A program made the translations under genes and the position numbers. Positions 18,561-27,464 of a stretch of 64,000 bases of DNA are shown piece by piece. Within the stretch, counting starts at the first letter, position 1; each line of letters begins with the position of its first letter. The notes beneath the pieces are model-generated. The model saw nothing but the letters and a program-made list of their open reading frames with translations, did not search any database and was not told the DNA's origin. Source of the stretch: IMCC45349 sp047219225 (GTDB lineage Bacteria > Bacteroidota > Bacteroidia > Flavobacteriales > Flavobacteriaceae); the NCBI RefSeq assembly GCF_047219225.1, contig NZ_CP178208.1:3224001-3288000 (forward strand), in the 5' to 3' direction.

Positions 18561-18591
18561 CAAAAATAGCTCCAAAAAAAGTGTTATACAA
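18561..18591 (-). promoter_or_regulatory. Promoter of the ferredoxin gene
   Basis: On the minus strand, TTG (complement of 18589-18591), a 20-bp spacer and TATTTTTG (complement of 18561-18568). The two divergent -7 boxes are only 5 bp apart. Confidence 0.55.
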
Positions 18592-18597
18592 GAAATA

Positions 18598-19659
18598 ATG
18601 AGTAACAAAGATCACATTGTAAATGCCTTAATAGAATTAGGCAACTTTTTAAGTCAATTTTCTAATGATGGAATAGAAAAAAAAGACACAGTAAAACATA
18701 ACGACATATTTTTTGATGGCTTCAAACATCAAATAAAAATCGCCAATGAGCATAATGGTTGGTTTAATAAAGAAAATGTGCTTTATGCAATCGAAGGATG
18801 GTCTAAATCACTAACAATCAAAAACATTAACAACTGGACAGTCAAGTATAACTTTAACAATGAAAACTCTAAAAAAGTAGCAATTGTTATGGCTGGAAAT
18901 ATTCCATTAGTAGGCTTTCATGATTTTATTTCAGTATTACTTACTGGACATGAAGTGCTAGTTAAACAATCATCAAACGATAAACACTTACTACCATTTT
19001 TAGCTAAATACTTGGAGTATTGCGAACCAAAACTGAAAGGGAAAATTCAATTTACTGAAGATAAATTAGAAGGATTTGACGCAGTTATAGCTACTGGCAG
19101 TGATAATACAGCACGTTATTTTGAGTATTATTTCAAAGACAAGCCATCAATAATTAGAAAAAATAGAAATTCTGTTGCTGTCTTAACAGGTAACGAAACT
19201 AAAGAAGAACTAGAAGCACTATCAAATGATATTTTTAGATACTTTGGTTTAGGTTGTAGAAGCGTATCAAAGCTATTTGTTCCAAATAACTATAATTTCG
19301 ACAACTTCTTTAAAGCTATTTATAAATGGCATCCAATTATTAATGATGCTAAATATGCTAATAATTATGATTATAATAAAGCTGTGTATTTAATGAGTGA
19401 ATTTGATATGCTAGAAAATGGCTTCTTAATGATTAAAGAAGATGCAAGCTACGCCTCTCCTATTGCAACTGTTTTTTATGAGTATTACGATTCTATCGAC
19501 ACTTTAAAAAATAAGCTAAGTGCTGACCAAGATAAAATTCAATGTGTTGTTGCTAAAGATTTAAACCCAACAGAAATAACATTTGGAGAAACTCAAAACC
19601 CACAATTATGGGATTATGCAGATGGCATTGATACTGTTGAATTCTTGTTAAAAATATAG
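18598..19659 (+). CDS. LuxC-like acyl-CoA reductase
   Basis: 353 aa from the ATG at 18598 (MSNKDHIVNAL). The fold is that of aldehyde dehydrogenases of the LuxC family: 'VAIVMAGNIPLVGFHDFISVLL' (about 98-119), 'TGSDNTARYFEYYFKDKPSI' for NAD(P) binding, and 'GLGCRSVSKLFVP' bearing the catalytic Cys at about residue 218. These enzymes reduce activated acyl groups to aldehydes. There is no luxA/luxB, so bioluminescence is not implied. Its position between ferredoxin and serC is common in Flavobacteriaceae; the true substrate is unknown. Confidence 0.88.
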   Translation: MSNKDHIVNALIELGNFLSQFSNDGIEKKDTVKHNDIFFDGFKHQIKIANEHNGWFNKENVLYAIEGWSKSLTIKNINNWTVKYNFNNENSKKVAIVMAGNIPLVGFHDFISVLLTGHEVLVKQSSNDKHLLPFLAKYLEYCEPKLKGKIQFTEDKLEGFDAVIATGSDNTARYFEYYFKDKPSIIRKNRNSVAVLTGNETKEELEALSNDIFRYFGLGCRSVSKLFVPNNYNFDNFFKAIYKWHPIINDAKYANNYDYNKAVYLMSEFDMLENGFLMIKEDASYASPIATVFYEYYDSIDTLKNKLSADQDKIQCVVAKDLNPTEITFGETQNPQLWDYADGIDTVEFLLKI

Positions 19660-19733
19660 CCTAAAAATTATCAATTTATTAGCAAGAAATAAACAATAAA
19701 TTCAGACCTTTACTTTTTAAAATTCATAAAAAA

Positions 19734-20795
19734 ATGAAAAGACATAATTTTAGTGCTGGACCTTGTGTTTTACCACAAGAAGTATTACAAAAATCAGCTC
19801 AGGCGGTTTTAGATTTTGACAATGGTTTATCCCTAGTAGAAATCTCTCACAGAAGCAAAGCTTTTGTAGACGTGATGGAAAACGCAAGAGCTTTAGTTTT
19901 AGAACTTTTAGGACTAGAAGGCAAAGGTTATAAAGCATTATTTTTGCAAGGAGGAGCTAGTACCCAATTTTTAATGGTTGCCTTAAACTTATTAGAAAAG
20001 AGAGCTGGTTATTTAAATACTGGTACTTGGAGTGATAAAGCCATTAAAGAAGCTAAAATTTATGACGATATATATGAAGTAGCTTCTTCTAAGAACGCTA
20101 ACTTTAACTACATTCCTAAAGGATATGATATTCCTTCAGATTACGACTATTTTCACTGTACATCAAACAATACTATTTTCGGAACGCAAATGAAATCTTT
20201 TCCGAAATGCGATATTCCTCTAGTGTGTGATATGAGTAGTGATATATTCTCTAGAACTTTAGATTTCACTCAATTTGATTTAATTTATGCTGGCGCTCAA
20301 AAAAATATGGGACCAGCTGGTACAACTCTTGTTGTTATTAAAGAAGATATTTTAGGGAAAGTTTCTAGAAAAATTCCATCTATGATGGATTACAAAGTAC
20401 ATTTAAGCAAGAGCAGTATGTTTAATACACCTCCAGTATTTGCTGTTTATACTTCAATGCTTACTTTACAATGGCTAAAAAAATTAGGAGGTATTTCGGC
20501 TATTGAAAAAGAAAATGAAAAGAAAGCAAGCCTAATGTATTCTGAAATTGATTTAAACCCATTATTTAAAGGTTTCTCAACTAAAGAAGACAGGTCAAAT
20601 ATGAACGCTACTTTTACTTTGACTAATGAAGATTTAAAAGAAACATTTGATACTATGTGGCAAGAAGCTGGTATTAATGGTTTAAATGGACATAGAAGCG
20701 TTGGTGGTTATAGAGCCTCAATGTATAACGCATTAACACTAGACAGTGTTAAAGTTCTTGTAGAAGTAATGAGCGAATTAGAAAGAAAAGCATAA
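19734..20795 (+). CDS. serC: Phosphoserine aminotransferase
   Basis: 353 aa PLP enzyme that converts 3-phosphohydroxypyruvate plus glutamate to phosphoserine. The N-terminal 'NFSAGPCVLPQEVL' and 'LFLQGGASTQFLMVALNLL' are typical. PLP-binding Lys190 lies in 'YAGAQKNMGPAG', and the C-terminal 'HRSVGGYRASMYNAL' supplies the phosphate-binding residues. It is followed 6 bp later by a phosphoglycerate-dehydrogenase-like gene, giving the serine pathway in one operon, though catalysis runs in the opposite gene order. Confidence 0.95.
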   Translation: MKRHNFSAGPCVLPQEVLQKSAQAVLDFDNGLSLVEISHRSKAFVDVMENARALVLELLGLEGKGYKALFLQGGASTQFLMVALNLLEKRAGYLNTGTWSDKAIKEAKIYDDIYEVASSKNANFNYIPKGYDIPSDYDYFHCTSNNTIFGTQMKSFPKCDIPLVCDMSSDIFSRTLDFTQFDLIYAGAQKNMGPAGTTLVVIKEDILGKVSRKIPSMMDYKVHLSKSSMFNTPPVFAVYTSMLTLQWLKKLGGISAIEKENEKKASLMYSEIDLNPLFKGFSTKEDRSNMNATFTLTNEDLKETFDTMWQEAGINGLNGHRSVGGYRASMYNALTLDSVKVLVEVMSELERKA

Positions 20796-20801
20796 TTTAT
20801 A

Positions 20802-21752
20802 ATGAAAGTATTAGCAAACGACGGAATTTCTCAAAGTGGAATTGACGCATTAACAGTTGCAGGTTACGAAGTAAGTACAACTACTGTAGCACAAGAACAA
20901 TTAATAAATTATATAAACGAAAACAATATAGCTGTACTTTTAGTAAGAAGCGCAACTACTGTTCGTAAAGATTTAATTGATGCTTGTCCTAGCTTAAAAA
21001 TTATAGGTCGTGGTGGTGTTGGAATGGACAATATAGATGTAGAATATGCTCGCGAAAAAGGACTATCTGTCATCAATACACCTGCTGCATCTTCACACTC
21101 TGTTGCTGAGTTAGTTTTTGGTCATTTATACGGTCTTGCTCGTTATTTACATAATTCTAATAGAGATATGCCTCTTGAAGGTGATAGCAATTTTAAAGCC
21201 TTAAAAAAATCGTATTCAAAAGGTACCGAATTAAAAGGAAAAACTCTGGGAGTTATTGGGTTTGGACGTATAGGTCAAGCTACAGCTAAAATTGCTTTAG
21301 GAGCAGGAATGAAAGTTGTTGCCTTTGATCCTTTTATAGACGCTGCAAATTTAGAACTAGATTTTTTTGACGGTCAAAAAGTAAGTTTTGATATTAAAAC
21401 CATCTCTAAAGAAGACGTATTAAAACAAGCAGATTTCATTACATTACATGTTCCAGCACAAAATGAATATGTTATTGACGAAGCTGAATTCAATATTATG
21501 AAAGAAGGTGTTATCATTGCTAATGCGGCACGTGGTGGTGTATTAAATGAGGTTGCTTTAATTAATGCGATTGAAAAAGGTAAAGTTGCAAGAGCTGCAC
21601 TAGATGTGTTTGAAAAAGAACCAAAACCAGAAATTCAACTATTAATGAATCCAGCCCTATCGTTAACACCTCATACAGGAGCAGCTACTAACGAAGCTCA
21701 AGATAGAATTGGAACAGAATTAGCCTCACAAATAATAAATATTTTAGGCTAA
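20802..21752 (+). CDS. D-2-hydroxyacid dehydrogenase (3-phosphoglycerate dehydrogenase-like)
   Basis: 316 aa NAD-dependent oxidoreductase. Rossmann motif 'LGVIGFGRIGQATAKIAL' lies at about 149-166, active-site Arg/Glu region 'IIANAARGGVLNEVALINAI' and catalytic His in 'LTPHTGAATNEAQ'. It lacks a C-terminal ACT domain, so it is the short, non-allosteric type. Pairing with serC strongly suggests it makes 3-phosphohydroxypyruvate (SerA role); other D-2-hydroxyacids cannot be excluded from sequence alone. Confidence 0.9.
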   Translation: MKVLANDGISQSGIDALTVAGYEVSTTTVAQEQLINYINENNIAVLLVRSATTVRKDLIDACPSLKIIGRGGVGMDNIDVEYAREKGLSVINTPAASSHSVAELVFGHLYGLARYLHNSNRDMPLEGDSNFKALKKSYSKGTELKGKTLGVIGFGRIGQATAKIALGAGMKVVAFDPFIDAANLELDFFDGQKVSFDIKTISKEDVLKQADFITLHVPAQNEYVIDEAEFNIMKEGVIIANAARGGVLNEVALINAIEKGKVARAALDVFEKEPKPEIQLLMNPALSLTPHTGAATNEAQDRIGTELASQIINILG

Positions 21753-21797
21753 TGCTTAAAATAAAGAAATTTTAATGTGACTTATTAATCATATTTG

Positions 21798-21828
21798 AGT
21801 CCTAACTATAAACGTTAGGACTTTTTTT
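21798..21828 (+). terminator. Terminator of the serC operon
   Basis: AGTCCTAAC (21798-21806) pairs with GTTAGGACT (21814-21822), a 9-bp stem followed by a run of T through 21828. Confidence 0.88.
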
Positions 21829-21871
21829 GTAAATTGTCTTTTACATTAACCTTTAAAAACAATCAATTATT

Positions 21872-22507
21872 ATGGCTGGAATATTAGATTTATTAAATAG
21901 CGATTTAGGAAACACAATTATTAATGGTGTTTCTGGACAAACTGGACAACCTCAAGATAAAACAAGTAACTTACTTACAATGGCAATGCCTGTACTAATG
22001 CAAGCTATGAAGCGAAATGCTTCTACTCCCGAAGGAGCTGAAGGATTATTAGGAGCTTTAAACAGTAAGCATGATGGTAGTATTCTTGATGACCTTGGAG
22101 GTTTATTTTCTGGAGGAGTTGACCAAAGTGTTATGGATGATGGTGGTAAAATCTTAGGTCATGTCTTAGGTAGCAAACAGCAAAATGTTGAAAGTGCTTT
22201 AAGCCAAAAGTCTGGGATTGATGCTGGATCTGTAGCGCAAATACTAAAAGTTGCTGCACCAATTTTAATGGGAGTATTAGGAAAGCAACAAAAACAACAA
22301 AAAGTAAGTAATCAGGGTGGTTTAGAAGGTTTATTAAGAGGCTTATTAAATAACAATTCTCCACAACAAGAGCAAAGTTTCTTAGAATCGATTTTAGATG
22401 CAGATGGTGATGGTAGTGTTATTGATGATGTAGCTGGAATGGTACTAGGTGGCGACAAGAAAAAAGGAGGCATTGGCGGTTTACTTGGAGGTCTATTTGG
22501 AAAGTAA
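21872..22507 (+). CDS. DUF937 family protein (YidB-like)
   Basis: 211 aa, Gly/Leu-rich. 'MAGILDLLNSDLGNTIINGV' and 'TMAMPVLMQAMKRN' begin a DUF937-type helical repeat, which recurs in the middle ('VAQILKVAAPILMGVLGKQ'). A C-terminal 'ILDADGDGSVIDDVAGMVLG' resembles a calcium-binding loop, and the tail is a Gly/Lys stretch. No signal peptide is evident. Function of the family is unknown. It has its own terminator and is not tightly linked to its neighbours. Confidence 0.8.
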   Translation: MAGILDLLNSDLGNTIINGVSGQTGQPQDKTSNLLTMAMPVLMQAMKRNASTPEGAEGLLGALNSKHDGSILDDLGGLFSGGVDQSVMDDGGKILGHVLGSKQQNVESALSQKSGIDAGSVAQILKVAAPILMGVLGKQQKQQKVSNQGGLEGLLRGLLNNNSPQQEQSFLESILDADGDGSVIDDVAGMVLGGDKKKGGIGGLLGGLFGK

Positions 22508-22530
22508 GACTTGTTAATATATTTCAAAAA

Positions 22531-22560
22531 GTTGAATCGTATAGATTCAACTTTTTTTTT
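22531..22560 (+). terminator. Terminator after the DUF937 gene
   Basis: GTTGAATC (22531-22538) pairs with GATTCAAC (22544-22551), followed by ten T. Confidence 0.85.
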
Positions 22561-22624
22561 TGTTAAAACCCTTAAAACAAACAATTTATAAACACATCTT
22601 TTGTATCTTTATTAAAAAGGAATT

Positions 22625-23056
22625 ATGAAAAATTTAATTTACATTTTAATCCTTTGTTTTGTTTTTGCAAGCTGTAATACTTCAAGAACTATTTCTAACA
22701 CAAATGAAGAAATAAACACAAAGGAACAAGACACAGTTAGAATTGCTAACGATGCTATAGAATATGAAATCATTATCATTGATTCTGGATTTAATTCATG
22801 GTTATACAGTACTGCTAAACCAGAAGGATATTATTCACAAGAGTTTTTAGAAGCTAGAAATATTATTTATGTTACCGAATGGAATAGCAGAGTAAACAAT
22901 GCTAATCCAAGAATTGCTAATCTTTTTGAACTTAGAATAGATTACGACAGAAACATAGACTATGGCTATGATGTAAACTATAAGCTTTACAACTACTTTA
23001 TTTACTTTCAAATAAAAAATAACATTCGTTTATCTAGTTTCACTCCTAGAATTTAA
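22625..23056 (+). CDS. Lipoprotein, DUF6146-like
   Basis: 143 aa. Signal peptide with lipobox at 'CFVFASCNTS'. The mature domain has 'YEIIIIDSGFNSWLYSTAKP', 'YYSQEFLEARNIIYVTEWNS' and 'LFELRIDYDRNIDYGYDVNY', a pattern I associate with the flavobacterial DUF6146 family; that name is from memory. Function is unknown. It lies upstream of the small membrane protein gene at 23092, which has its own -7-like box. Confidence 0.7.
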   Translation: MKNLIYILILCFVFASCNTSRTISNTNEEINTKEQDTVRIANDAIEYEIIIIDSGFNSWLYSTAKPEGYYSQEFLEARNIIYVTEWNSRVNNANPRIANLFELRIDYDRNIDYGYDVNYKLYNYFIYFQIKNNIRLSSFTPRI

Positions 23057-23067
23057 ACTTTACTCTG

Positions 23068-23075
23068 TATATTTG
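23068..23075 (+). promoter_or_regulatory. -7 box upstream of the 23092 operon
   Basis: TATATTTG matches TANNTTTG and lies 16 bp before the ATG at 23092. No clear -33 TTG is visible. Confidence 0.35.
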
Positions 23076-23091
23076 CCGCATAAATTTTATA

Positions 23092-23589
23092 ATGAAGAAA
23101 TTTAAAGCGCTTTGGGAGATTCAACAAAACTGGCAATTATTGTTTCCAGTTTTAGGACTTATTGGACTTATATATAGTGCTTTAAAGCTTTCACGTTTAC
23201 TAGTAAATACAGAAAATATTTTTTTACTTGGTTCTGTTACCATTGTAATAACTTATGCCCTTTTAAGATTTACTTTATTTCTTTTCAAAAAATTAGAAAA
23301 CAAATGGATTGTAGATTATAAATGGGAAATGATACGCATCTTTATTGTATTTGCTATCACAGGAACATCTTCAGTATTTGTTGGACGACCAATTGTAAAA
23401 CTTATAGGAATTACTAAAGAAAACTTAAACCCTGTCCTTTATTGGATATTATATATTATTATTGGACTAATTTTTTATCAAATTTTATTAGTTTGTATTG
23501 GCTGGTTATTTGGTCAATTTAATTTTTTCTGGAATTTTGAAAAAAAGATGTTAAGACGTTTTGGTTTAGGACGTTTTTTAAACGAATAA
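23092..23589 (+). CDS. Membrane protein, DUF6787-like
   Basis: 165 aa with about four membrane segments (near 16-30, 47-63, 81-100, 120-145). The start 'FKALWEIQQNWQLLFPVLGL' matches what I recall of the DUF6787 family, and 'IFVVFAITGTSSVFVGRP'-like features occur in the middle. The end 'FWNFEKKMLRRFGLGRF' is a basic amphipathic tail. Function is unknown. It overlaps the next gene by one base, indicating cotranscription with the genes leading to the TonB receptor. Confidence 0.7.
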   Translation: MKKFKALWEIQQNWQLLFPVLGLIGLIYSALKLSRLLVNTENIFLLGSVTIVITYALLRFTLFLFKKLENKWIVDYKWEMIRIFIVFAITGTSSVFVGRPIVKLIGITKENLNPVLYWILYIIIGLIFYQILLVCIGWLFGQFNFFWNFEKKMLRRFGLGRFLNE

Positions 23590-23921
23590 TGCAAGTATTA
23601 ATAAAACATATAATCATAAAAGTAAGTTTACTAGTTATAGTATTCACTTTACTTGCACCTTCATTTGTTAAGCTTGCCCATGCTTTCGAAAACCATGAGC
23701 ATTTTGCCTGCGAAACTCCTAACAAATTACATATTCACGATTTAGAAATTGATTGTGAGATTTACAAGTTTAAACTAAATACACAAACACTATCTATTAC
23801 AAATAACTTTGAAATAGATATACCTGAAACAAATTATCAAAAGATAATTTCTCAATACACGTGCATTAGTAAATATCAAAGGCTACAATGCAATCTTAGA
23901 GGACCTCCTAGCTTAGTTTAA
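23589..23921 (+). CDS. Small His/Cys-containing exported or anchored protein
   Basis: 110 aa. One N-terminal membrane segment (about 8-28) may be a signal anchor. The exposed part starts 'HAFENHEHFACETPNKLHIHD' and contains three Cys and a His cluster, which could bind metal. The gene overlaps the upstream membrane protein by 1 bp and precedes the His/Asp-rich TonB receptor by 59 bp. Comparable small proteins often precede such receptors in Flavobacteriaceae. A role in metal sensing or uptake is inference only. Confidence 0.65.
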   Translation: MQVLIKHIIIKVSLLVIVFTLLAPSFVKLAHAFENHEHFACETPNKLHIHDLEIDCEIYKFKLNTQTLSITNNFEIDIPETNYQKIISQYTCISKYQRLQCNLRGPPSLV

Positions 23922-23980
23922 TATACACCCTATAGAGAAGTAAACTTCTCATAATAAATATTAAACTATAAAATTTTAAA

Positions 23981-26272
23981 ATGAAATCTACAATTTTAAA
24001 GCTGCTATTTTTAGTGGCTATTATACCTATATACGCACAAAATACAATTAAAGGAAGCGTTATAGACGCAAATAGTAATGAAGAAATTGCTTTTGCAAAT
24101 ATTTACATACCAAAACTTGAAAAAGGAACTATAACTGACGAAAACGGAAAATTTACCTTGACTAAATTACCTAACGGCAAACACACACTAGTCTGCTCTT
24201 TTGTTGGTTATGAAACACAATCTATAGAAATTAACTTACCAAACGATACTACTATTGATATAAGTTTAAACACATCTGTCTTCAAAATGGATGAAGTTAT
24301 TTTGTCCACGCCCTTTCATAAATTACAAAATGACAATGTTATGAAAGTGGAACAGCGTAAAGTTTCGGATTTAAAGTCTAATGGTATCATAAATTTATCA
24401 GAAGGTATTAGTACCATTTCTGGTGTAGAAACTATTTCTACTGGAGTTAGTATTGGAAAACCTGTAATTAGAGGACTAAGTAGTAATCGTGTATTAGTTT
24501 ACACACAAGGTATTAGGCTAGAAAACCAGCAATTTGGTGACGAACATGGCTTAGGCTTAAGTGATGCAGGAATAGAAAGTGTTGAAGTTATAAAAGGCCC
24601 TGCTTCATTATTATATGGTAGTGATGCACTTGGTGGTGTTTTATACTTAAACCCAGAACGTTTTGCTAGTAACAACACTTCTTCTGGAGATGTAAACTTC
24701 ACATATTTCACTAATACAGAAGGGTACAATTCTAATATTGGATACAAATCTTCTTCAGATAATTTCAGATTTATATTTAGAGGAAGTTTAGCTGGACATT
24801 CCGATTATAAAACTGATGATTATAGAGTTACAAATACACGTTTTAGAGAACAAGATTTTAAAGCTGCAATTGGTTACCATAATACTAAATTTAATACTGA
24901 ATTAAGATACAACTTAAATGCATCTCAGTTAGGAATACCAGAAGAAGTTGGTTTGCAAAGTTTAGATAAAACCCCTTTACTTCCTAATCAAAACATTAAT
25001 AATCATATTTTTAGCTCAAAATCAAAATTATTTTTTGAAAACTCTTCTAGTTTAGAATTAAATCTAGGTTTTACCTACAACGATAGAAAAGAGTTTGAAG
25101 AACATCATGACCATGATGACCATGATGATGATGACCACGACGACGAAGACCATGATGATGATGACCACGACGACGAAGACCATGATGATGATGACCACGA
25201 TGATGAAGATCATGAGGATGAGGAAGAGGCTGCATTACACATGAAGCTTAAAACTTTTAGCTATGACCTTAAATACAACTTGCCTACATTAGGAAAGTTT
25301 GAAACTATTGTTGGTGTACAAGGTATGTCACAAACAAACACTAACTATGGTGAAGAACAACTTATTCCAAATGCTACAACCAACGATGTTGGATTCTTTG
25401 CTACTTCTCACATACATTTTGAAACTATAGATATTCAACTAGGAGCGCGTTACGATACTAGAAATATTGATATCAACAATAATATTTCTAAATCATACAA
25501 TAGTTTTAATGGTGCTTTTGGTATAAAGAAAGATTTTGGAGAACATTTTACAGCTAGACTTAATATTGCTTCAGGGTTTAGAGCTCCAAATTTAGCAGAG
25601 TTAACTTCGGATGGTAGTCACCATGGAGCTAATCGTTACGAAATTGGTAACCTAAATCTTAAAAATGAGCAAAACTTCCAAATTGATGCTTCGGTTGAAT
25701 ACCAAACAGAGCATGTAGATATTTTTGCAAACGGATTTTACAACAGTATAAACAATTATATTTTCTTATCACCAAATGGTGAAGTTATAGATGACAATCC
25801 TGTGTATTTATATTCTCAAGATGATGCTAGATTATATGGTGGAGAATTTGGACTACACTTCCACCCTCATCCATTAGACTGGTTACATTTAGAGAGTTCA
25901 TTTGAAATGGTAATTGGTAAACAAGATAATAATGATGCTTATTTACCTCTTATTCCTGCTAATAAACTATCTAACACATTACGTGTAGAGTTTGAAAAAC
26001 TACCAATAAAAAACAATTATGCTTTTGTAAAGCTTCAAACTTATTTTGACCAAGATAATGTAAGTGCTTTTGAAACTTCAACTGATGGTTTCAGTTTAAT
26101 AAGCGCAGGTATTGGTGGTGATTTTACTTTAAACAAAAAGACTTTATCAGTATTTGTTTCAGGTAATAACCTTACTAATAAATCATATATAAATCACTTA
26201 TCAAGACTAAAGTCAGATGGAATTTATAACATGGGAAGAAATATAAGTTTAGGACTCTCATATCAATTATAA
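23981..26272 (+). CDS. TonB-dependent outer-membrane receptor, probably for a metal ion
   Basis: 763 aa. Signal peptide (IIPIYAQ), an N-terminal CarboxypepD_reg domain (about 20-100, 'IKGSVIDANSNEEIAFANIY'), then a plug ('VIRGLSSNRVLVYTQGIRLE', 'VEVIKGPASLLYGSDALGGV'), then a 22-strand-type barrel ending in 'NISLGLSYQL'. Residues about 376-415 form a loop of almost only His, Asp and Glu, as in ZnuD-type zinc receptors. This suggests zinc or another divalent metal as substrate. The loop is encoded by 30-bp tandem repeats and may vary in length. Neighbouring genes do not include a known metal ABC transporter. Confidence 0.9.
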   Translation: MKSTILKLLFLVAIIPIYAQNTIKGSVIDANSNEEIAFANIYIPKLEKGTITDENGKFTLTKLPNGKHTLVCSFVGYETQSIEINLPNDTTIDISLNTSVFKMDEVILSTPFHKLQNDNVMKVEQRKVSDLKSNGIINLSEGISTISGVETISTGVSIGKPVIRGLSSNRVLVYTQGIRLENQQFGDEHGLGLSDAGIESVEVIKGPASLLYGSDALGGVLYLNPERFASNNTSSGDVNFTYFTNTEGYNSNIGYKSSSDNFRFIFRGSLAGHSDYKTDDYRVTNTRFREQDFKAAIGYHNTKFNTELRYNLNASQLGIPEEVGLQSLDKTPLLPNQNINNHIFSSKSKLFFENSSSLELNLGFTYNDRKEFEEHHDHDDHDDDDHDDEDHDDDDHDDEDHDDDDHDDEDHEDEEEAALHMKLKTFSYDLKYNLPTLGKFETIVGVQGMSQTNTNYGEEQLIPNATTNDVGFFATSHIHFETIDIQLGARYDTRNIDINNNISKSYNSFNGAFGIKKDFGEHFTARLNIASGFRAPNLAELTSDGSHHGANRYEIGNLNLKNEQNFQIDASVEYQTEHVDIFANGFYNSINNYIFLSPNGEVIDDNPVYLYSQDDARLYGGEFGLHFHPHPLDWLHLESSFEMVIGKQDNNDAYLPLIPANKLSNTLRVEFEKLPIKNNYAFVKLQTYFDQDNVSAFETSTDGFSLISAGIGGDFTLNKKTLSVFVSGNNLTNKSYINHLSRLKSDGIYNMGRNISLGLSYQL
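25121..25210 (+). repeat. Three 30-bp tandem repeats encoding a His/Asp/Glu loop
   Basis: Three in-frame copies at 25121-25150, 25151-25180 and 25181-25210. The first two are identical and the third differs at a few positions. Each encodes HDDDDHDDED, and simpler His/Asp codons precede and follow. Such tracts can change copy number by slippage without breaking the frame. Confidence 0.9.
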
Positions 26273-26283
26273 AAACAAAAAAA

Positions 26284-26310
26284 GCACTCCACTGGAGTGC
26301 TTTTTTTTTT
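26284..26310. terminator. Bidirectional terminator after the TonB receptor
   Basis: GCACTCC (26284-26290) pairs with GGAGTGC (26294-26300), with flanking A- and T-runs. It lies between convergent genes. Confidence 0.85.
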
Positions 26311-26596
26311 AAGAAATATCTATAACTTTTTCTTCTTTGGTTTTAAATACAAAAGTATATAACCACATTAATGTAAATGTTGGTATTATATCCAACATAG
26401 GTAATGCTTCTTCTATAAATACAATAGCTGCTGCTATTTTACCTTTATTTCCTTTATACATTTTTGTCATCAACCAAGCCGAAGCTGGTGCCCAAAAAAT
26501 ATCAAATGGTGGGAAAACTATTGACACATAACCTAAAGCGTCAAAAATTAAACCATAAGCTAGCTTTTTGTATTTACTTGCGTTTTCTAAATTCAT
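26309..26596 (-). CDS. Small membrane protein of unknown function
   Basis: 95 aa with two or three hydrophobic segments: 'GLIFDALGYVSIVFPPFDIF' (about 16-35), 'IAAAIVFIEEALPMLDIIPT' (about 53-72) and 'FTLMWLYTFVF'. It resembles small Bacteroidota DUF-type membrane proteins, without a name I can assign. Separated from the receptor gene by a terminator. The folE gene lies 50 bp away in the same direction, on the far side of its start codon. Confidence 0.6.
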   Translation of the reverse strand: MNLENASKYKKLAYGLIFDALGYVSIVFPPFDIFWAPASAWLMTKMYKGNKGKIAAAIVFIEEALPMLDIIPTFTLMWLYTFVFKTKEEKVIDIS

Positions 26597-26646
26597 AAAA
26601 TAATAATGTGTTTATACAACCTATAACAAGAAATATACCAAATTTA

Positions 26647-27243
26647 TTATGATAGTTTTTCACTAATAAGCTTTAAAAATTCTGTTCGTGTTTCCATATT
26701 TTTAAACGCTCCTCTAAATCCAGAAGTCGTAGTTACTGAGTTTTGTTTTTGTACACCACGCATCATCATACACATATGAGAAGCCTCAATAACCACAGCT
26801 ACACCCTGAGGCTTTAATGTATCATTAATACAATCTAAAATTTGCTCAGTAAGACGCTCTTGTACTTGTAACCTTCTTGCAAACACATCCACAATTCTAG
26901 GTATTTTACTTAAACCCACTATATGTCCATTAGGTATATAGGCTATATGTGCTTTACCAAAAAATGGCAAAATATGATGCTCGCAAAGCGAATACAACTC
27001 AATATCCTTGACAATAACCATTTCGTTATAAGATTCCTTAAACATGGCGCTTTTTAAAATTTCGGTAGCATCTTGCTCGTAACCTTGTGTTAAAAATTGC
27101 ATTGCTTTTGCTGCTCTTTCTGGTGTTTTCACTAAACCTTCTCGACTTGTATCCTCTCCAAGTTCTTCAATGATACTTAAATAACGTTGTTTAACATCAT
27201 CAGTAACTTTCATGTTATATTCTTCAAACTGTTTATATGGCAT
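26647..27243 (-). CDS. folE: GTP cyclohydrolase I
   Basis: 198 aa. Makes 7,8-dihydroneopterin triphosphate from GTP for folate/pterin synthesis. Zn ligands are visible in 'YSLCEHHILPFFGKAHIAYI' (Cys and His) and 'ASHMCMMMRGVQKQNSVTTT' (second Cys). 'GLSKIPRIVDVFARRLQVQE' completes the family signature. Retention of the Zn cysteines marks the canonical type IA enzyme. Start taken at the upstream ATG (MPYKQFEEYN); an internal ATG ten codons later is possible. Confidence 0.95.
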   Translation of the reverse strand: MPYKQFEEYNMKVTDDVKQRYLSIIEELGEDTSREGLVKTPERAAKAMQFLTQGYEQDATEILKSAMFKESYNEMVIVKDIELYSLCEHHILPFFGKAHIAYIPNGHIVGLSKIPRIVDVFARRLQVQERLTEQILDCINDTLKPQGVAVVIEASHMCMMMRGVQKQNSVTTTSGFRGAFKNMETRTEFLKLISEKLS

Positions 27244-27390
27244 AACAAAACAATTTTTAATGTAAATAATTATTAATCAATCATAAAACTACTAAAATTT
27301 ATAAGTGAAAGTCAAAATAAACTTTTCAATTATTAACACTTTATTAATCTTTTTAACGTTTACTTATGAATAAACAGAAAAATCAAAATG

Positions 27391-27398
27391 TAGATTTG
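27391..27398 (+). promoter_or_regulatory. -7 box upstream of the DUF5916 gene
   Basis: TAGATTTG matches TANNTTTG and lies 67 bp before the start at 27465. The 221-bp gap between folE and this gene holds nothing else I can name. Confidence 0.35.
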
Positions 27399-27464
27399 TA
27401 AAGTGTAACATTTATTTTTTTTGGATGTCTTTACACAAAACACTACTACTAATCAATCAAAAAA

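Noticed and set aside
18598..19659. LuxC homology as a sign of bioluminescence
   Set aside because: There are no luxA, luxB, luxD or luxE genes; the neighbours are ferredoxin and serC.
25121..25210. 30-bp direct repeats as a CRISPR array
   Set aside because: The copies are tandem without spacers, lie in frame inside a TonB receptor gene and encode a His/Asp/Glu loop.
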